From positions 2,452,332 to 2,516,331 of the forward strand of contig NC_009253.1 of the NCBI RefSeq assembly GCF_000016165.1: a DNA stretch of 64,000 nt, given 5' to 3'. The stretch is from Desulforamulus reducens MI-1. GTDB taxonomy: Bacteria > Bacillota > Desulfotomaculia > Desulfotomaculales > Desulfotomaculaceae. Below are positions 27,636 through 36,427 of the stretch, piece after piece. Both the position numbers and the translations under genes were made by a program. Each line of letters opens with the position of its first letter. Within the stretch, counting starts at the first letter, position 1. The notes under the pieces were generated by a model. That model made no database searches, was not told the DNA's origin, and worked only from the letters and a program-made list of their open reading frames with translations.

Positions 27636-28613
27636 TTATCCCCCTATCTGACTCATAACACGACGATCCCTCCAGCCATCTTCCATATGGTGTTGACTGG
27701 GTTTATGTCGAATTGCTTTGGTAATGATTTTGGCTAATTCTTGCCTACTAGCACCCTCTCTTAAAGGAGTTTTTAAGTCAAACTCCTGCTTGCCATAAAG
27801 GCAAGGACGTAACTGACCATTGGCAGTGAGACGCAGTCGGTTACAACCGGCACAGAAGTGTTCGCTGATGGCAGTAATAAACCCAATGGTCCCTTTGGAA
27901 TTCGGCAAGCAGTAGTATTTGGCAGGACCACTGCCAGTCACCTTCACCTGTGTATCCAATAGGCCAAATTTCTGTTGCAAGCCATGCAAGATTTCCTCCG
28001 CAGCTATAAAATTCCCCACTGCCCAAGGATTGCATTCCCCAATAGGCATTAATTCAATAAACCTTACGTGGATAGGTATTTCTTTAGTTAACCGGGCAAA
28101 GTCCGCAAATTCATGGTCATTAATTCCCCGTACCGCCACCACGTTTAATTTGACCGGGTGGAGTTCCAGTTCCAGGGCCTTCTGAATACTGCGCCAAACA
28201 TCATTAAACTTACCCATCCGGGTTATATCCCGAAAGGTATCCGGGTTCAGGCTATCTAAACTAAAATTTACCCGGTTCAGCCCGGCTTTTTTTAAATCTG
28301 ACGCCATTTCTGCAAAGAGTACGCCATTGGTAGTCAAAGAAATATCATCAATGGCTGAGTTAGTGGAAATCTTTTCGAATAAGTTGACAATATTTTTTCT
28401 CACCAGTGGCTCCCCACCGGTGATACGGATTTTGCGAATACCAATATCAGACGCGGCATCCACCACCCGGGCAAATTCCTCCAGACTTAGTATTTCAGAG
28501 TGGGGGGTTTGTTTAACACCTTCCGGGGGCATACAGTAAACACAGCGCAGGTTGCACCGATCTGTCACTGATATGCGCAGATAGTTGATGTTTCGATTAT
28601 AATTATCAATCAT
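27636..28613 (-). CDS. moaA: GTP 3',8-cyclase MoaA
   Basis: A 325-residue radical SAM enzyme. The N-terminal cluster motif is LRISVTDRCNLRCVYCMPPE (CxxxCxxC), the SAM region KIRITGGEPLVRKN. The C-terminal second 4Fe-4S cluster is HFCAGCNRLRLTANGQLRPC followed by LYGKQEFDLK, with the terminal GG (MSQIGG) that inserts into the active site. It makes 3',8-cyclo-GTP. It follows tupC by about 90 bases and overlaps nothing; moaC is next. Confidence 0.97.
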   Translation of the reverse strand: MIDNYNRNINYLRISVTDRCNLRCVYCMPPEGVKQTPHSEILSLEEFARVVDAASDIGIRKIRITGGEPLVRKNIVNLFEKISTNSAIDDISLTTNGVLFAEMASDLKKAGLNRVNFSLDSLNPDTFRDITRMGKFNDVWRSIQKALELELHPVKLNVVAVRGINDHEFADFARLTKEIPIHVRFIELMPIGECNPWAVGNFIAAEEILHGLQQKFGLLDTQVKVTGSGPAKYYCLPNSKGTIGFITAISEHFCAGCNRLRLTANGQLRPCLYGKQEFDLKTPLREGASRQELAKIITKAIRHKPSQHHMEDGWRDRRVMSQIGG

Positions 28614-28704
28614 TGTCCAGCCCCCTTATAAGGTTAAGATAGAAGTTATATCTGTTAAATTATTAATTTCTCCTTGGGGTAAACAACTGTTTTTTATAGT
28701 TTTT

Positions 28705-29475
28705 TTAAGCAGAACCACCTTCACACTTCATTAGCTTTCGTTCGTTTTTAATATCAATGGGTAACCATTGGAGCAACTGGACTACGGTTTGATTCTTAGG
28801 TGTATCATAAACTTCCCGGGGCATACCGGTTTGGACAATCCTTCCTTGGTCCATTACTGATAAACGATGTGCCAGATGTGGAATTTCTGCATAATCATGG
28901 GTAACAAATAATGTCGCAATTTTAGTGCCATGTAGCAGTTTAACCAAATCAAAAAGCAGTTGTCCACGGGTGGGGCTATCTAGACCGGTAAATGGTTCAT
29001 CCAAAAATAGAATTTCTGGTTCCAAGGCAAGGGCCCGGGCAATGCTTACCCGCTGGGCTTCGCCCCCAGAAAGAAACCTTACAGGTCCATTAGCCAGATG
29101 GTTAATACCAAGCTTTTCCAGCCATATATTAACCCTCTGGTGTATATACTTCTTGGGAACCTTCCTGATACGCAGCCCGGTTTCAATATTCTGTCGCACA
29201 GTCATATCCAAAAGAAGCGGTTGCTGAAATACAAAGGCCATTCTGTGACGTAAGGTAAATAAATTTTTCTTTGTGATTAGCTCTCCTTTAAAATACAACT
29301 CCCCGGAGGTAGGTTCTTGGAGCAACGCCAAAATTTGCATGAAAGAGGTTTTGCCTGCCCCGTTAACCCCTATCAGGGCGTTAACTTCCCCTTCCTCCAG
29401 GGAAAAAGCATCAATATCTAAAATTGTCCTACCTCTTTTTACATAGCGAATACCTTTTACTTCTAAAAGAGCCAT
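28705..29475 (-). CDS. tupC: Tungstate ABC transporter ATPase TupC
   Basis: A 256-residue ATPase starting at ATG (MALLEVKGIRYVKRG), with GGGAGGTG eight bases upstream; a GTG twelve bases earlier is less suitable. Walker A is GVNGAGKTS, the signature LSGGEAQRVSIARALAL, Walker B EILFLDEPFTGLD, and the switch His is in LFVTHDYAEIPH. It follows the permease by 2 bases. Tungstate rather than molybdate is inferred from the AOR context and the Tup-type permease. Confidence 0.85.
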   Translation of the reverse strand: MALLEVKGIRYVKRGRTILDIDAFSLEEGEVNALIGVNGAGKTSFMQILALLQEPTSGELYFKGELITKKNLFTLRHRMAFVFQQPLLLDMTVRQNIETGLRIRKVPKKYIHQRVNIWLEKLGINHLANGPVRFLSGGEAQRVSIARALALEPEILFLDEPFTGLDSPTRGQLLFDLVKLLHGTKIATLFVTHDYAEIPHLAHRLSVMDQGRIVQTGMPREVYDTPKNQTVVQLLQWLPIDIKNERKLMKCEGGSA

Positions 29476-29477
29476 CT

Positions 29478-30176
29478 TTACGGACACCTCCCCCGCTGCT
29501 GGGCCGTGGTTAAAACAACGGTAATCGCAAAGGAAATAATTAGTAGAATCAGGCTTAGGGCCATGCCAAACTCCTGCTGTCCCTTATTCACTGCCAAAAC
29601 CGTTGCGGTGGTTAGGGTCCGGGTGTAGCCCACCAAATTACCCCCCACCATCATGGAAGCTCCCACTTCGGAAACAGCACCCCCAAAGCCAGCTATTACC
29701 GCAGCCAGCAAGCCCATGCGAGCTTCCCTAGCCATTAGCCACAGTAATTGTAGTTTGGAGGCCCCTAGGGAAAGAATTTGCAATTTTAGTTTGGGATGTA
29801 GTTGTTGAAAGGCAGCCAGGGTAAAACCCGCCACAATTGGAAAGGCAATAATGCCCTGAGCTACAATCATGGCTCCAGGCGTATATAACATACCAAGAAG
29901 CCCCAGAGGTCCGTAACGACTTAACAGTAGCCAAACCACCAAACCCACCACCACCGGCGGTAAACCCATGCCGTAATTTATCAAACTGACTAGCAGGTTT
30001 CGACCAGGGAAGGAAGTTAGGGCTAAGAAAAAGCCCATCGGTACACCTATGAAAACAGCAATTAGGGTGGCTGTGCTGGAAACCTTCAAGGTTAATAAAG
30101 CGATTTCTATAATTTCTTTATCTCCGGCTAACAACAGTTGAATAGCTATCTTTAAACCCTGCCAAAACACATCCAC
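29478..30176 (-). CDS. tupB: Tungstate ABC transporter permease TupB
   Basis: A 232-residue membrane protein with about five helices. TALTLKVSSTATLIAVFIGV-type opening is followed by the permease EAA region (ILSLGASKLQLLWLMAREAR) and AVIAGFGGAVSEVGASMMVG with NLVGYTRTLTTATVLAVNKG, which is characteristic of TupB. It forms the channel with TupC. The binding protein TupA is not beside it but at 63174 in this window. Confidence 0.87.
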   Translation of the reverse strand: MDVFWQGLKIAIQLLLAGDKEIIEIALLTLKVSSTATLIAVFIGVPMGFFLALTSFPGRNLLVSLINYGMGLPPVVVGLVVWLLLSRYGPLGLLGMLYTPGAMIVAQGIIAFPIVAGFTLAAFQQLHPKLKLQILSLGASKLQLLWLMAREARMGLLAAVIAGFGGAVSEVGASMMVGGNLVGYTRTLTTATVLAVNKGQQEFGMALSLILLIISFAITVVLTTAQQRGRCP

Positions 30177-30227
30177 CTATGATCCACCACCATTATGTTT
30201 TGTTAAGCATAACGAAACCCATAGAAA

Positions 30228-30252
30228 GGTAGGGGTTTTACTCCTACCCTAA
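30228..30252 (-). terminator. Weak hairpin after MoaD-like gene
   Basis: GGTAGGAGTAAAACCCCTACC on the minus strand followed by only a short T-rich stretch. It probably reduces rather than blocks read-through into tupB. Confidence 0.4.
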
Positions 30253-30267
30253 ATTTTAAGCAAAAAT

Positions 30268-30504
30268 TTAACCGCCCCCCACCGGTGGGAAAAGGGCCAC
30301 CCGGTCACCTTCCTGCAAAACAGTTTCAAAGGACTTATGCAATCCGTTGACTAGGGTGCTAAAAACTTCTTCTTCAGGAATATTAAAATGTTTAATAATA
30401 TCCAGAATGGTACTATTCTCCGGCAAACTAAGATTAATCAGTTCACCATAACGTGTGCCTGTGTATCTCTCCAAGCCAGTATAAACTCTTAATTCTATCT
30501 GCAT
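30268..30504 (-). CDS. MoaD/ThiS-family sulfur carrier
   Basis: A 78-residue ubiquitin-like protein: IELRVYTGLERYTGTRYGEL, then ILDIIKHFNIPEEEVFSTLV and EGDRVALFPPVGGG. The C-terminal GGG provides the Gly that MoeB would adenylate and that becomes a thiocarboxylate for molybdopterin synthase. It lies in the tungsten cofactor cluster next to a second family member that lacks the tail. Confidence 0.88.
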   Translation of the reverse strand: MQIELRVYTGLERYTGTRYGELINLSLPENSTILDIIKHFNIPEEEVFSTLVNGLHKSFETVLQEGDRVALFPPVGGG

Positions 30505-30612
30505 GCCCAGTCACCTCGTTTTTGATTATAACATATGGTTCGCAATATTAATAATTATTAATTATAATCAAAATAGCTATTGGGATTTCTTATTCTTCTT
30601 TACCTGAGGTTT

Positions 30613-30897
30613 TTAGGACTCTTTTTTTTGAATGATTCCTAGAAATACCCGGTAGGGACCCGGGGTTCCCGGCGGTAACAGTGCCACTCGATCACCCGGA
30701 GATATGGGATGGGATAAGCCCTCTACAATACCATTAATAAAGACGGCCTCAACCTGGTTTTTACTGATATCCAGCCTTTCTAATAAAGCATAACCAGTAA
30801 GATTTTCTTCAATCTCAACAGTTGCTGGAAATGAATAACCTTTTTCTAATAATTTTTTTTGCAGAGGTCCAAATCCCCTTAATTCTATTGTTCCCAT
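30613..30897 (-). CDS. MoaD-like protein without terminal Gly-Gly
   Basis: A 94-residue member of the ThiS/MoaD fold: MGTIELRGFGPLQKKLLEKG, then ERLDISKNQVEAVFINGIVE, then PGDRVALLPPGTPGPYRVFL. After the position where sulfur carriers end in GG the chain continues GIIQKKES, so it cannot be thiocarboxylated directly unless processed. Such proteins commonly sit next to aldehyde ferredoxin oxidoreductase genes, where their role is unknown. It follows the AOR gene and its terminator. Confidence 0.8.
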   Translation of the reverse strand: MGTIELRGFGPLQKKLLEKGYSFPATVEIEENLTGYALLERLDISKNQVEAVFINGIVEGLSHPISPGDRVALLPPGTPGPYRVFLGIIQKKES

Positions 30898-30968
30898 GTT
30901 ACTCCCCCCTTGACCATTAGGATGTACACAGAATTACAGACGCATAATCCCAAAATATTCTTTAGGCT

Positions 30969-31000
30969 AAAAGAAGCCAGGTCTTAACCCGGCTTCTTTT
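30969..31000 (-). terminator. Terminator after AOR gene
   Basis: AAAAGAAGCC-GGGTTAAGACC-TGGCTTCTTTT on the minus strand. It ends the AOR message, so the downstream cofactor genes depend on read-through or another promoter. Confidence 0.8.
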
Positions 31001-31016
31001 ATTATATTGAAATCCA

Positions 31017-32744
31017 CTAGAAGTTAAATACTTCGTCCACTTCTTCTTCAGTGAAGTCCCAGGTGGTGTTGTGAGGAGGACATTCTTCTTTGAAGAATTC
31101 TGGTAACCGATCATCGGCTTTGGTGAAACCAGCCAACTCATTAAACTTACGTTCTGCCCGTAGAACGGTTTTACCTAGTTCAGTAACATCGTCAGCAGTT
31201 AAAGCTAGACTGTATTGAGCGTTGAGCATATCGATAATAGCCTGGAAGGCATCTGCGTTATCCAGGATACAGAAGGCTACAAAGAGGCAGAGACCAGTAC
31301 TGTCAACTGCTGCAGTGGCTATCTGTAAGTTGCGGGAAAGTTCTACCTGACCACCTTTTTCCAACGGATCAACAAAACCACCCACTTTAAGAATGTTGGT
31401 AGCCACAGCATAACCTGCAGTGTGGTCGGCGCCCATGGGAGTGGTGGCATAGGTTAAGCCAACGCCCTTTACAGCACGGGGATCATAAGCAGGAATGGCT
31501 TGTTTCTTAACAACGGGAACTCTGGTTACACCAAAGGCTTGACCGGTAAAGGCAGCACCACTACCGATGATACGGCCTAGAGGGGTTCCTTGACCGATTT
31601 GTTTAACCAAATCGACTGCAGCAGTTGCATCGCCCCAAGGAATGATGCCAGCTTCCATAGCTACACCAATAGTTACGGAAGTTTCAATGCTGTCTACACC
31701 GATATCATCCATCAGGCGATCGCATTCGGCAATGACATCCAGATCGTTAATGCAAGCATTGGCGCCCAGGGCCCAGATGGTTTCATATTCAAAGCCACTG
31801 GTGAGATATTTACCTTCTTTATCATGGTAGTGCTGAGAACAGCGAATGACACAACCAGCATGGCAACCGTGGGAAACTTTACCGCCACGGGCTTCAATGG
31901 TAGCACTCATGGTTTCGCCACTGATGTTGTTAGCCCATTCATTGCGACCAGCACGGAAGTTTTTGGTGGGTAGACCACCGGCTTCGTTCAGGATGTTAAC
32001 CAGCACGTTAGTACCAAAACCAGGCAGACCTTGGCCAGTTACAGGGTGCTCAATTAAGCCTTTAGCAAAACGTTTGGCAGCAGCCTTAAAGGCTTCAGGA
32101 TTGGCAATGGGCACTCCCTTGGCTCCAGTATCATCGATAACGATGGCCTTAACTTTCTTGGAGCCCATAACAGCACCTAAGCCACCACGACCAGCACTAC
32201 GGATATTGCCTTCGGGATCTTTTACCGAAATGTTAGCAGATGTCAGTTTCATTTCACCGGCAGGGCCAATGATCATGATACCGACTTTAGCACCATATTT
32301 TTCACTCAGAACCCGGATGGCCTCATAGTTGCCTTTCCCCATAATTTCCGCTGGCGCTTCTTCAAGAACCGCACCATCTACGGTTACTTTAATTACATAA
32401 AACTTATCATCGGCAGGCATTCCTTCAACTATGACACCTGCAATGCCCATTTTTGCTAACTTCTGAGCAGCGGTTCCACCGGAGTTACTTTCTTTAATAC
32501 CACCGGTTAAAGGACTCTTACTTCCTACGGAAAGACGTCCGGAGTTAGCACAATTGGTACCTCCCAGCAGACCAGGCGCAAAAATTAGTTTGTTGTTGGG
32601 TCCCAGGGGATGGCATTTAGGTTCTACCTCATCAAGTACAAAGCTTGAGGTCAAGGCACGGCCAGCGAGCCCAACATACTTCTGGGGAAGCTCTTCAATC
32701 TTGGCTTCTTTGGTTGTCATGTTCACACGAAAAAGTTTTGTCAT
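31017..32744 (-). CDS. aor: Aldehyde ferredoxin oxidoreductase (tungsten)
   Basis: A 575-residue protein of the AOR family. The N-terminal pterin-binding domain includes LFRVNMTTKEAKIEELPQKY, APGLLGGTNCANSGRLSVGS and KSPLTGGIKESNSGG. The cluster-binding cysteines are HGCHAGCVIRC and a late Cys in DSTGLCLFVAF. The enzyme interconverts aldehydes and carboxylic acids with ferredoxin, using tungsten-bispterin and one 4Fe-4S cluster in the cytoplasm. Its neighbours supply tungstate import, pterin synthesis and alcohol dehydrogenases. A hairpin-bearing leader precedes it. The substrate is not evident. Confidence 0.93.
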   Translation of the reverse strand: MTKLFRVNMTTKEAKIEELPQKYVGLAGRALTSSFVLDEVEPKCHPLGPNNKLIFAPGLLGGTNCANSGRLSVGSKSPLTGGIKESNSGGTAAQKLAKMGIAGVIVEGMPADDKFYVIKVTVDGAVLEEAPAEIMGKGNYEAIRVLSEKYGAKVGIMIIGPAGEMKLTSANISVKDPEGNIRSAGRGGLGAVMGSKKVKAIVIDDTGAKGVPIANPEAFKAAAKRFAKGLIEHPVTGQGLPGFGTNVLVNILNEAGGLPTKNFRAGRNEWANNISGETMSATIEARGGKVSHGCHAGCVIRCSQHYHDKEGKYLTSGFEYETIWALGANACINDLDVIAECDRLMDDIGVDSIETSVTIGVAMEAGIIPWGDATAAVDLVKQIGQGTPLGRIIGSGAAFTGQAFGVTRVPVVKKQAIPAYDPRAVKGVGLTYATTPMGADHTAGYAVATNILKVGGFVDPLEKGGQVELSRNLQIATAAVDSTGLCLFVAFCILDNADAFQAIIDMLNAQYSLALTADDVTELGKTVLRAERKFNELAGFTKADDRLPEFFKEECPPHNTTWDFTEEEVDEVFNF

Positions 32745-32792
32745 ATTTAATACCCCCTCAATACTTTCTTGCTATTTTAGGCAATATAAAAA

Positions 32793-32875
32793 GGGTACCA
32801 GTTCATCACTAGTACCCTTCCTTTGCGCAGTGGCAGGCACGACAATTGCTCATCGCACCCCGTTTACTAATTCCC
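32793..32875 (-). promoter_or_regulatory. Attenuator-like leader of AOR gene
   Basis: From the predicted start the RNA can form a stem with GGTGCGA paired to TCGTGCC, followed by GCCTGCCACTGCGCAAAGGA and then a terminator GGGTACTAGTGATGAACTGG and TACCCTTTTTATA, still about 50 bases before the AUG. This is the layout of a transcription attenuator. The block GCCT-CC-TGCG-AAAGGA recalls the Moco-family aptamers elsewhere in the window, but the leader is shorter, so the ligand is uncertain. Confidence 0.55.
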
Positions 32876-32881
32876 AGTAGG

Positions 32882-32911
32882 AATATAGTAAATCGGAAGT
32901 GTAAATATCAA
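32882..32911 (-). promoter_or_regulatory. Predicted sigma-A promoter of AOR gene
   Basis: On the minus strand TTGATA and TATATT are separated by 18 bases, ending about 7 bases before the structured leader. Confidence 0.55.
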
Positions 32912-33204
32912 TATCCTTTTTCTTTTGTCTATTAAACGATAAACAAAAATCTGAATCTTACTTTAAATTAGATAATTCGACAAAAAAAAATAATATCCTG
33001 CACCCAAAGAAAGAATGTTTCAAACACACTACACTTGTCTAATTATTCTCACATTATTCTCTTAAAGCAATTTTTATGCCATCTAATTTTTCTTAATTTA
33101 ATTAAAAATGAACCAATATAGCACAACTTATTGTTTCAAATGCGAACATTCGTATCATAAAGAAACATGCGACAACGAGAACCTTCCCCCTTGTCGCATT
33201 TGTC

Positions 33205-34743
33205 TTAACCGGAAATATTTATGTTATATTCCTTGGCCTTACGGTATAATGTGTTCCGTCCAATACCCAAGGCCCGGGCACTCATACTGACATTACCATT
33301 GAAAAATTCTAAGGTTTCTTCAATGGCCCTAGCTTCCAGTTCCTGTATCGTTAAGGGAAAAACCGTAGTAATTCCCTTCTTTCCCATGGTTCGGTGAATC
33401 GCCCGGTAAAGACCGTCCACCTTATGATAGAGGTCCAGTAATGCTTGTTGATCAAGTTGATCTAAATCCTCCGGCTTAACATTTAAAACACTGGTTGCAT
33501 CACTCAGCCCTGGATGATAACTCAAAGCTTTTTTATCGGTTCGCTCATCATTTAAAAACTGCCCATTAATTTTCCCGGATAAATGCTCTGGCAGTACGGC
33601 ATTTCCATCACATAGGGCCAGTGCTTGTTCCACAGAGTTGGCCAATTCCCGAATATTTCCCGGCCAATGATAGTTTAACATGGCTTCTATGCAGGATGGC
33701 GCAAAAGCGGGCACAGGACCATCATTTCTTTCCCAAAAGCGATTGACAAAGTGTTCTACAAACTGTGGGATATCTTCTAATCTTTCCTTCAGGGGCGGTA
33801 GAACCAGGCGGATTACATCCAAGCGATAGAACAAGTCCTCCCGAAATTGTTTTTGTTTTACTGCCTCTTCCAAATCCACGTTGGTAGCAGCAATTATACG
33901 AACGTTTGTTTTAACAGGTTTTTCTCCACCTACCCTGAGAAACTCTCCTGTTTCCAAAACCCTTAATAGTTTTACTTGAATGGCCAAACTGGCTTCCCCA
34001 ATTTCATCCAGAAAAAGTGTACCATTGTTAGCTAATTCAAAAATTCCTTTGCGCTGGACACTGGCTCCAGTAAAGGAACCCCTTTCATGTCCAAAAAGTT
34101 CACTTTCCAACAGGTTTTCCGGCAATGCACCGCAGTTTATGGCCAGAAAAGGCTTATCACTTCGCTGGCTGGCTGCGTGAACAAAGCGGGCCAGTACTTC
34201 TTTACCTGTACCAGTTTCACCTTGAATTAAGACGTTTATATCCTTTGCTGCAATCCGTTCTGCTATGGAAACCAGTTTAATCATTTGAGGGGTTCTGCCC
34301 ACTTGAAAACCGATCTTTTCGGCTACCTTGCTCCAACTGAAAGTTTCTTTATCCATTTGCCCATCTGTCATACCAAAGTTTAGAGCCTTTTCAATTAACT
34401 TTTCAATTAATAAGATATCATCAAAGGGCTTTTCAATATAGTCGAAGGCCCCATATTGAATGGCCTTAACTGCGGTTCGAGTTGTACTGTAGCCTGTCAT
34501 AATAATAACTTCGCACTGGGGTTGTACATTTTTGATATGCTGTAACAAACTTAAACCATCGGCATCTGGCAGTTTTAAATCCACCATTGCCACATCGTAA
34601 TGATCCTTTGCCACCAGTTCGTGGGCCTGGACCCCTGAACAGGCTACACCAACTCGATAACCCTTAGGTTTTAACAGGCGGCTAAAGAAAGTTCCAACGG
34701 ATTGCTCATCATCAATAATTAAAACACCTGGTGCATTTACCAC
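33205..34743 (-). CDS. NtrC-type sigma-54 response regulator
   Basis: A 512-residue regulator. The receiver domain (residues 5-120) has the DDE acidic pair and MVDLKLPDADG phospho-acceptor region; the AAA+ domain has GETGTGKEVLARFVH, GSFTGA (the sigma-54 contact loop, GAFTGA variant) and GTLFLDEIGEASL; the C-terminus is a Fis-type helix-turn-helix (NVSMSARALGIGRNTLYRKA). It activates sigma-54 promoters after phosphorylation by the kinase encoded immediately upstream (stop and GTG start overlap by one base). The likely target is the sigma-54 promoter of the ADH-2 gene. Confidence 0.93.
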   Translation of the reverse strand: MVNAPGVLIIDDEQSVGTFFSRLLKPKGYRVGVACSGVQAHELVAKDHYDVAMVDLKLPDADGLSLLQHIKNVQPQCEVIIMTGYSTTRTAVKAIQYGAFDYIEKPFDDILLIEKLIEKALNFGMTDGQMDKETFSWSKVAEKIGFQVGRTPQMIKLVSIAERIAAKDINVLIQGETGTGKEVLARFVHAASQRSDKPFLAINCGALPENLLESELFGHERGSFTGASVQRKGIFELANNGTLFLDEIGEASLAIQVKLLRVLETGEFLRVGGEKPVKTNVRIIAATNVDLEEAVKQKQFREDLFYRLDVIRLVLPPLKERLEDIPQFVEHFVNRFWERNDGPVPAFAPSCIEAMLNYHWPGNIRELANSVEQALALCDGNAVLPEHLSGKINGQFLNDERTDKKALSYHPGLSDATSVLNVKPEDLDQLDQQALLDLYHKVDGLYRAIHRTMGKKGITTVFPLTIQELEARAIEETLEFFNGNVSMSARALGIGRNTLYRKAKEYNINISG

Positions 34744-36416
34744 TAGGCCTCACCCCCTGTTTGCTTTAATGGCAGCATAAAATGAAAAGAACTGCCGAAT
34801 CCTTGCTGACTTTCGACCTTAATGGTTCCACCGTGGGACTGGGCAATTCCCAAACTTACTGAAAGCCCCAGTCCTGTTCCTTTGCTTGCTTCTTTACTGG
34901 TGTAGAAGGGGTTAAATATCTTATTTAACCCCTCTGGATGAATACCACAGCCATTATCCCGAACTGTTAACACCACCCATTGGGTTTCCTGATCACTTTC
35001 AACGGTGGTTGAAATCCAAATACTCTTTTCACCCTCTATTTCCTCCAGGGCATCCCTGGCATTTAACAGTAAATTAATTAATACTTGTTGTATCTGGTGA
35101 CCGTTAGCCATAATATAAGGAACATTCAGGTCCAAATTTTTAATAATATTAATATTGTTCCGGTTTATTTGATAATGGATCAAGCTTAATACTTTTTCAA
35201 CCTGCTGATTAATATCAGTTTCGTTAAGGGCAAACTGACCTTGTCTGGAGAAAGATAATAAGTTTTGAATAATCTTTTTGCATCGCATACCGCACCCAAT
35301 AATATCGTCCAGCCATTCAGACCGAGGGTCTTCCGGCCCCATATCCCTCTGCATCATCTGAGCAGTACCAATAATTACGGTCATAGGGCTGTTTAGTTCA
35401 TGGGCAACCCCGGCAGCCATCTCTCCTATGGCAACCAACTTTGCCGAGTGCATTAACTGTGCTTCCATCTTTACCTTTTCGGTTACATCTTTCATATGCA
35501 ATATCACTGCATATATTTCTCCATTTGTATCCACCATGGGATAATAAAAGGAATCAAAAATAGTCCCTTCATTTTGGACTTGCAGGTAAACACCCCTGCC
35601 CGTTTGATACACTTTAGCCAGTGGACAATGTTCACAGGGAATTTCTCTTTGCCAGAGAGCCTGGTAACATTGGGGGTTGACTCCATCCCCTAGGTTCATA
35701 GTAAGGGATTGAGCCTCTCGCAGATTATGCCTTAAAACTTTGTAGTTCTTATCAATAAGGATAATGGGATCTGGCACAGCCTTAAAGGTATCTTCCCACT
35801 GCTGCTTCCCCTTTGAGACCTCTTTATATAAGCGGGCATTCTCAATGCAGATGGCCAACTGGTCAGCCATCTGTTCAATAAATGTTACTTCTGAATTACC
35901 ATAGGCCGAAATATGATTATCTCCCACTATGAGAACCCCAATCACTTGGCTGCGAACCAATAAAGGAACAATGGCCGTCGATTTCAGGCCCAAACTTTCT
36001 ACCGGGTCCTTCCCATTCATCAAGGGACACAGTTGTTTCGATTGACTGCCTAGGTCATACAAAATTCGCTTGCACTGACTGTAGGATTGCCAAATAACCG
36101 ATAGCGATGGAACCGGTTGTCCCACACAATCACTGACAGGTGTTGCAGCGGTCATAATTAACTTATCATTTTCCGCCAGTGCCAATCCTAAAAAACAGCA
36201 AGGTATAGCCTTGGGAAGTTTATTGTAAACCCGTCCTACTATATCAGCCAAAGACATATCAATATTAATATCTTTAATGATCTGGTGTAAAATTTCCATG
36301 CGATTCATTTGAATCTTAATTTGTTCATTGGACCGTTGGGCTGCCAAGTAATAATTTAATTTTGAAGAGTTAACACCAGTTAAATTTTGTATGATGGTTA
36401 GTTTATCGTCAAACAT
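34743..36416 (-). CDS. GAF/PAS sensor histidine kinase
   Basis: A 557-residue soluble kinase with no membrane helices, so it senses a cytoplasmic signal. A GAF domain (about residues 45-205; VIGVLIVGDNHISAYG) is followed by a PAS domain (about 210-320; VPDPILIDKNYKVLRHNLR) containing CEHCPLAK, a Cys pair with redox or metal potential. The HisKA box is GEMAAGVAHELNSPMTVIIG, and HATPase motifs are NLLLNARDAL, VRDNGCGI and GTGLGLSVSLGI. It pairs with the NtrC-type regulator in one operon behind ADH-1. Confidence 0.92.
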   Translation of the reverse strand: MFDDKLTIIQNLTGVNSSKLNYYLAAQRSNEQIKIQMNRMEILHQIIKDINIDMSLADIVGRVYNKLPKAIPCCFLGLALAENDKLIMTAATPVSDCVGQPVPSLSVIWQSYSQCKRILYDLGSQSKQLCPLMNGKDPVESLGLKSTAIVPLLVRSQVIGVLIVGDNHISAYGNSEVTFIEQMADQLAICIENARLYKEVSKGKQQWEDTFKAVPDPIILIDKNYKVLRHNLREAQSLTMNLGDGVNPQCYQALWQREIPCEHCPLAKVYQTGRGVYLQVQNEGTIFDSFYYPMVDTNGEIYAVILHMKDVTEKVKMEAQLMHSAKLVAIGEMAAGVAHELNSPMTVIIGTAQMMQRDMGPEDPRSEWLDDIIGCGMRCKKIIQNLLSFSRQGQFALNETDINQQVEKVLSLIHYQINRNNINIIKNLDLNVPYIMANGHQIQQVLINLLLNARDALEEIEGEKSIWISTTVESDQETQWVVLTVRDNGCGIHPEGLNKIFNPFYTSKEASKGTGLGLSVSLGIAQSHGGTIKVESQQGFGSSFHFMLPLKQTGGEA

Positions 36417-36427
36417 AGGTATCCCTC

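Larger units (their letters stand above)
32745..33204. other. AOR promoter and leader region
   Basis: A 460-base gap between the AOR gene and the NtrC-type regulator, both leftward. It contains the AOR promoter and structured leader (listed separately), an AT-rich middle, the inverted repeat ATGCGACAA/TTGTCGCAT (33167-33199) that may end the regulator message, and GCGAACATTCGTAT at 33143, which resembles the putative operator near ADH-2. Confidence 0.5.

Noticed and set aside
33108-33290. Cys-rich 60-residue rightward frame (CFKCEHSYHKETCDNENLPP)
   Set aside because: It has no ribosome binding site, overlaps the end of the NtrC-type regulator on the other strand, and part of it is the inverted repeat ATGCGACAA/TTGTCGCAT.
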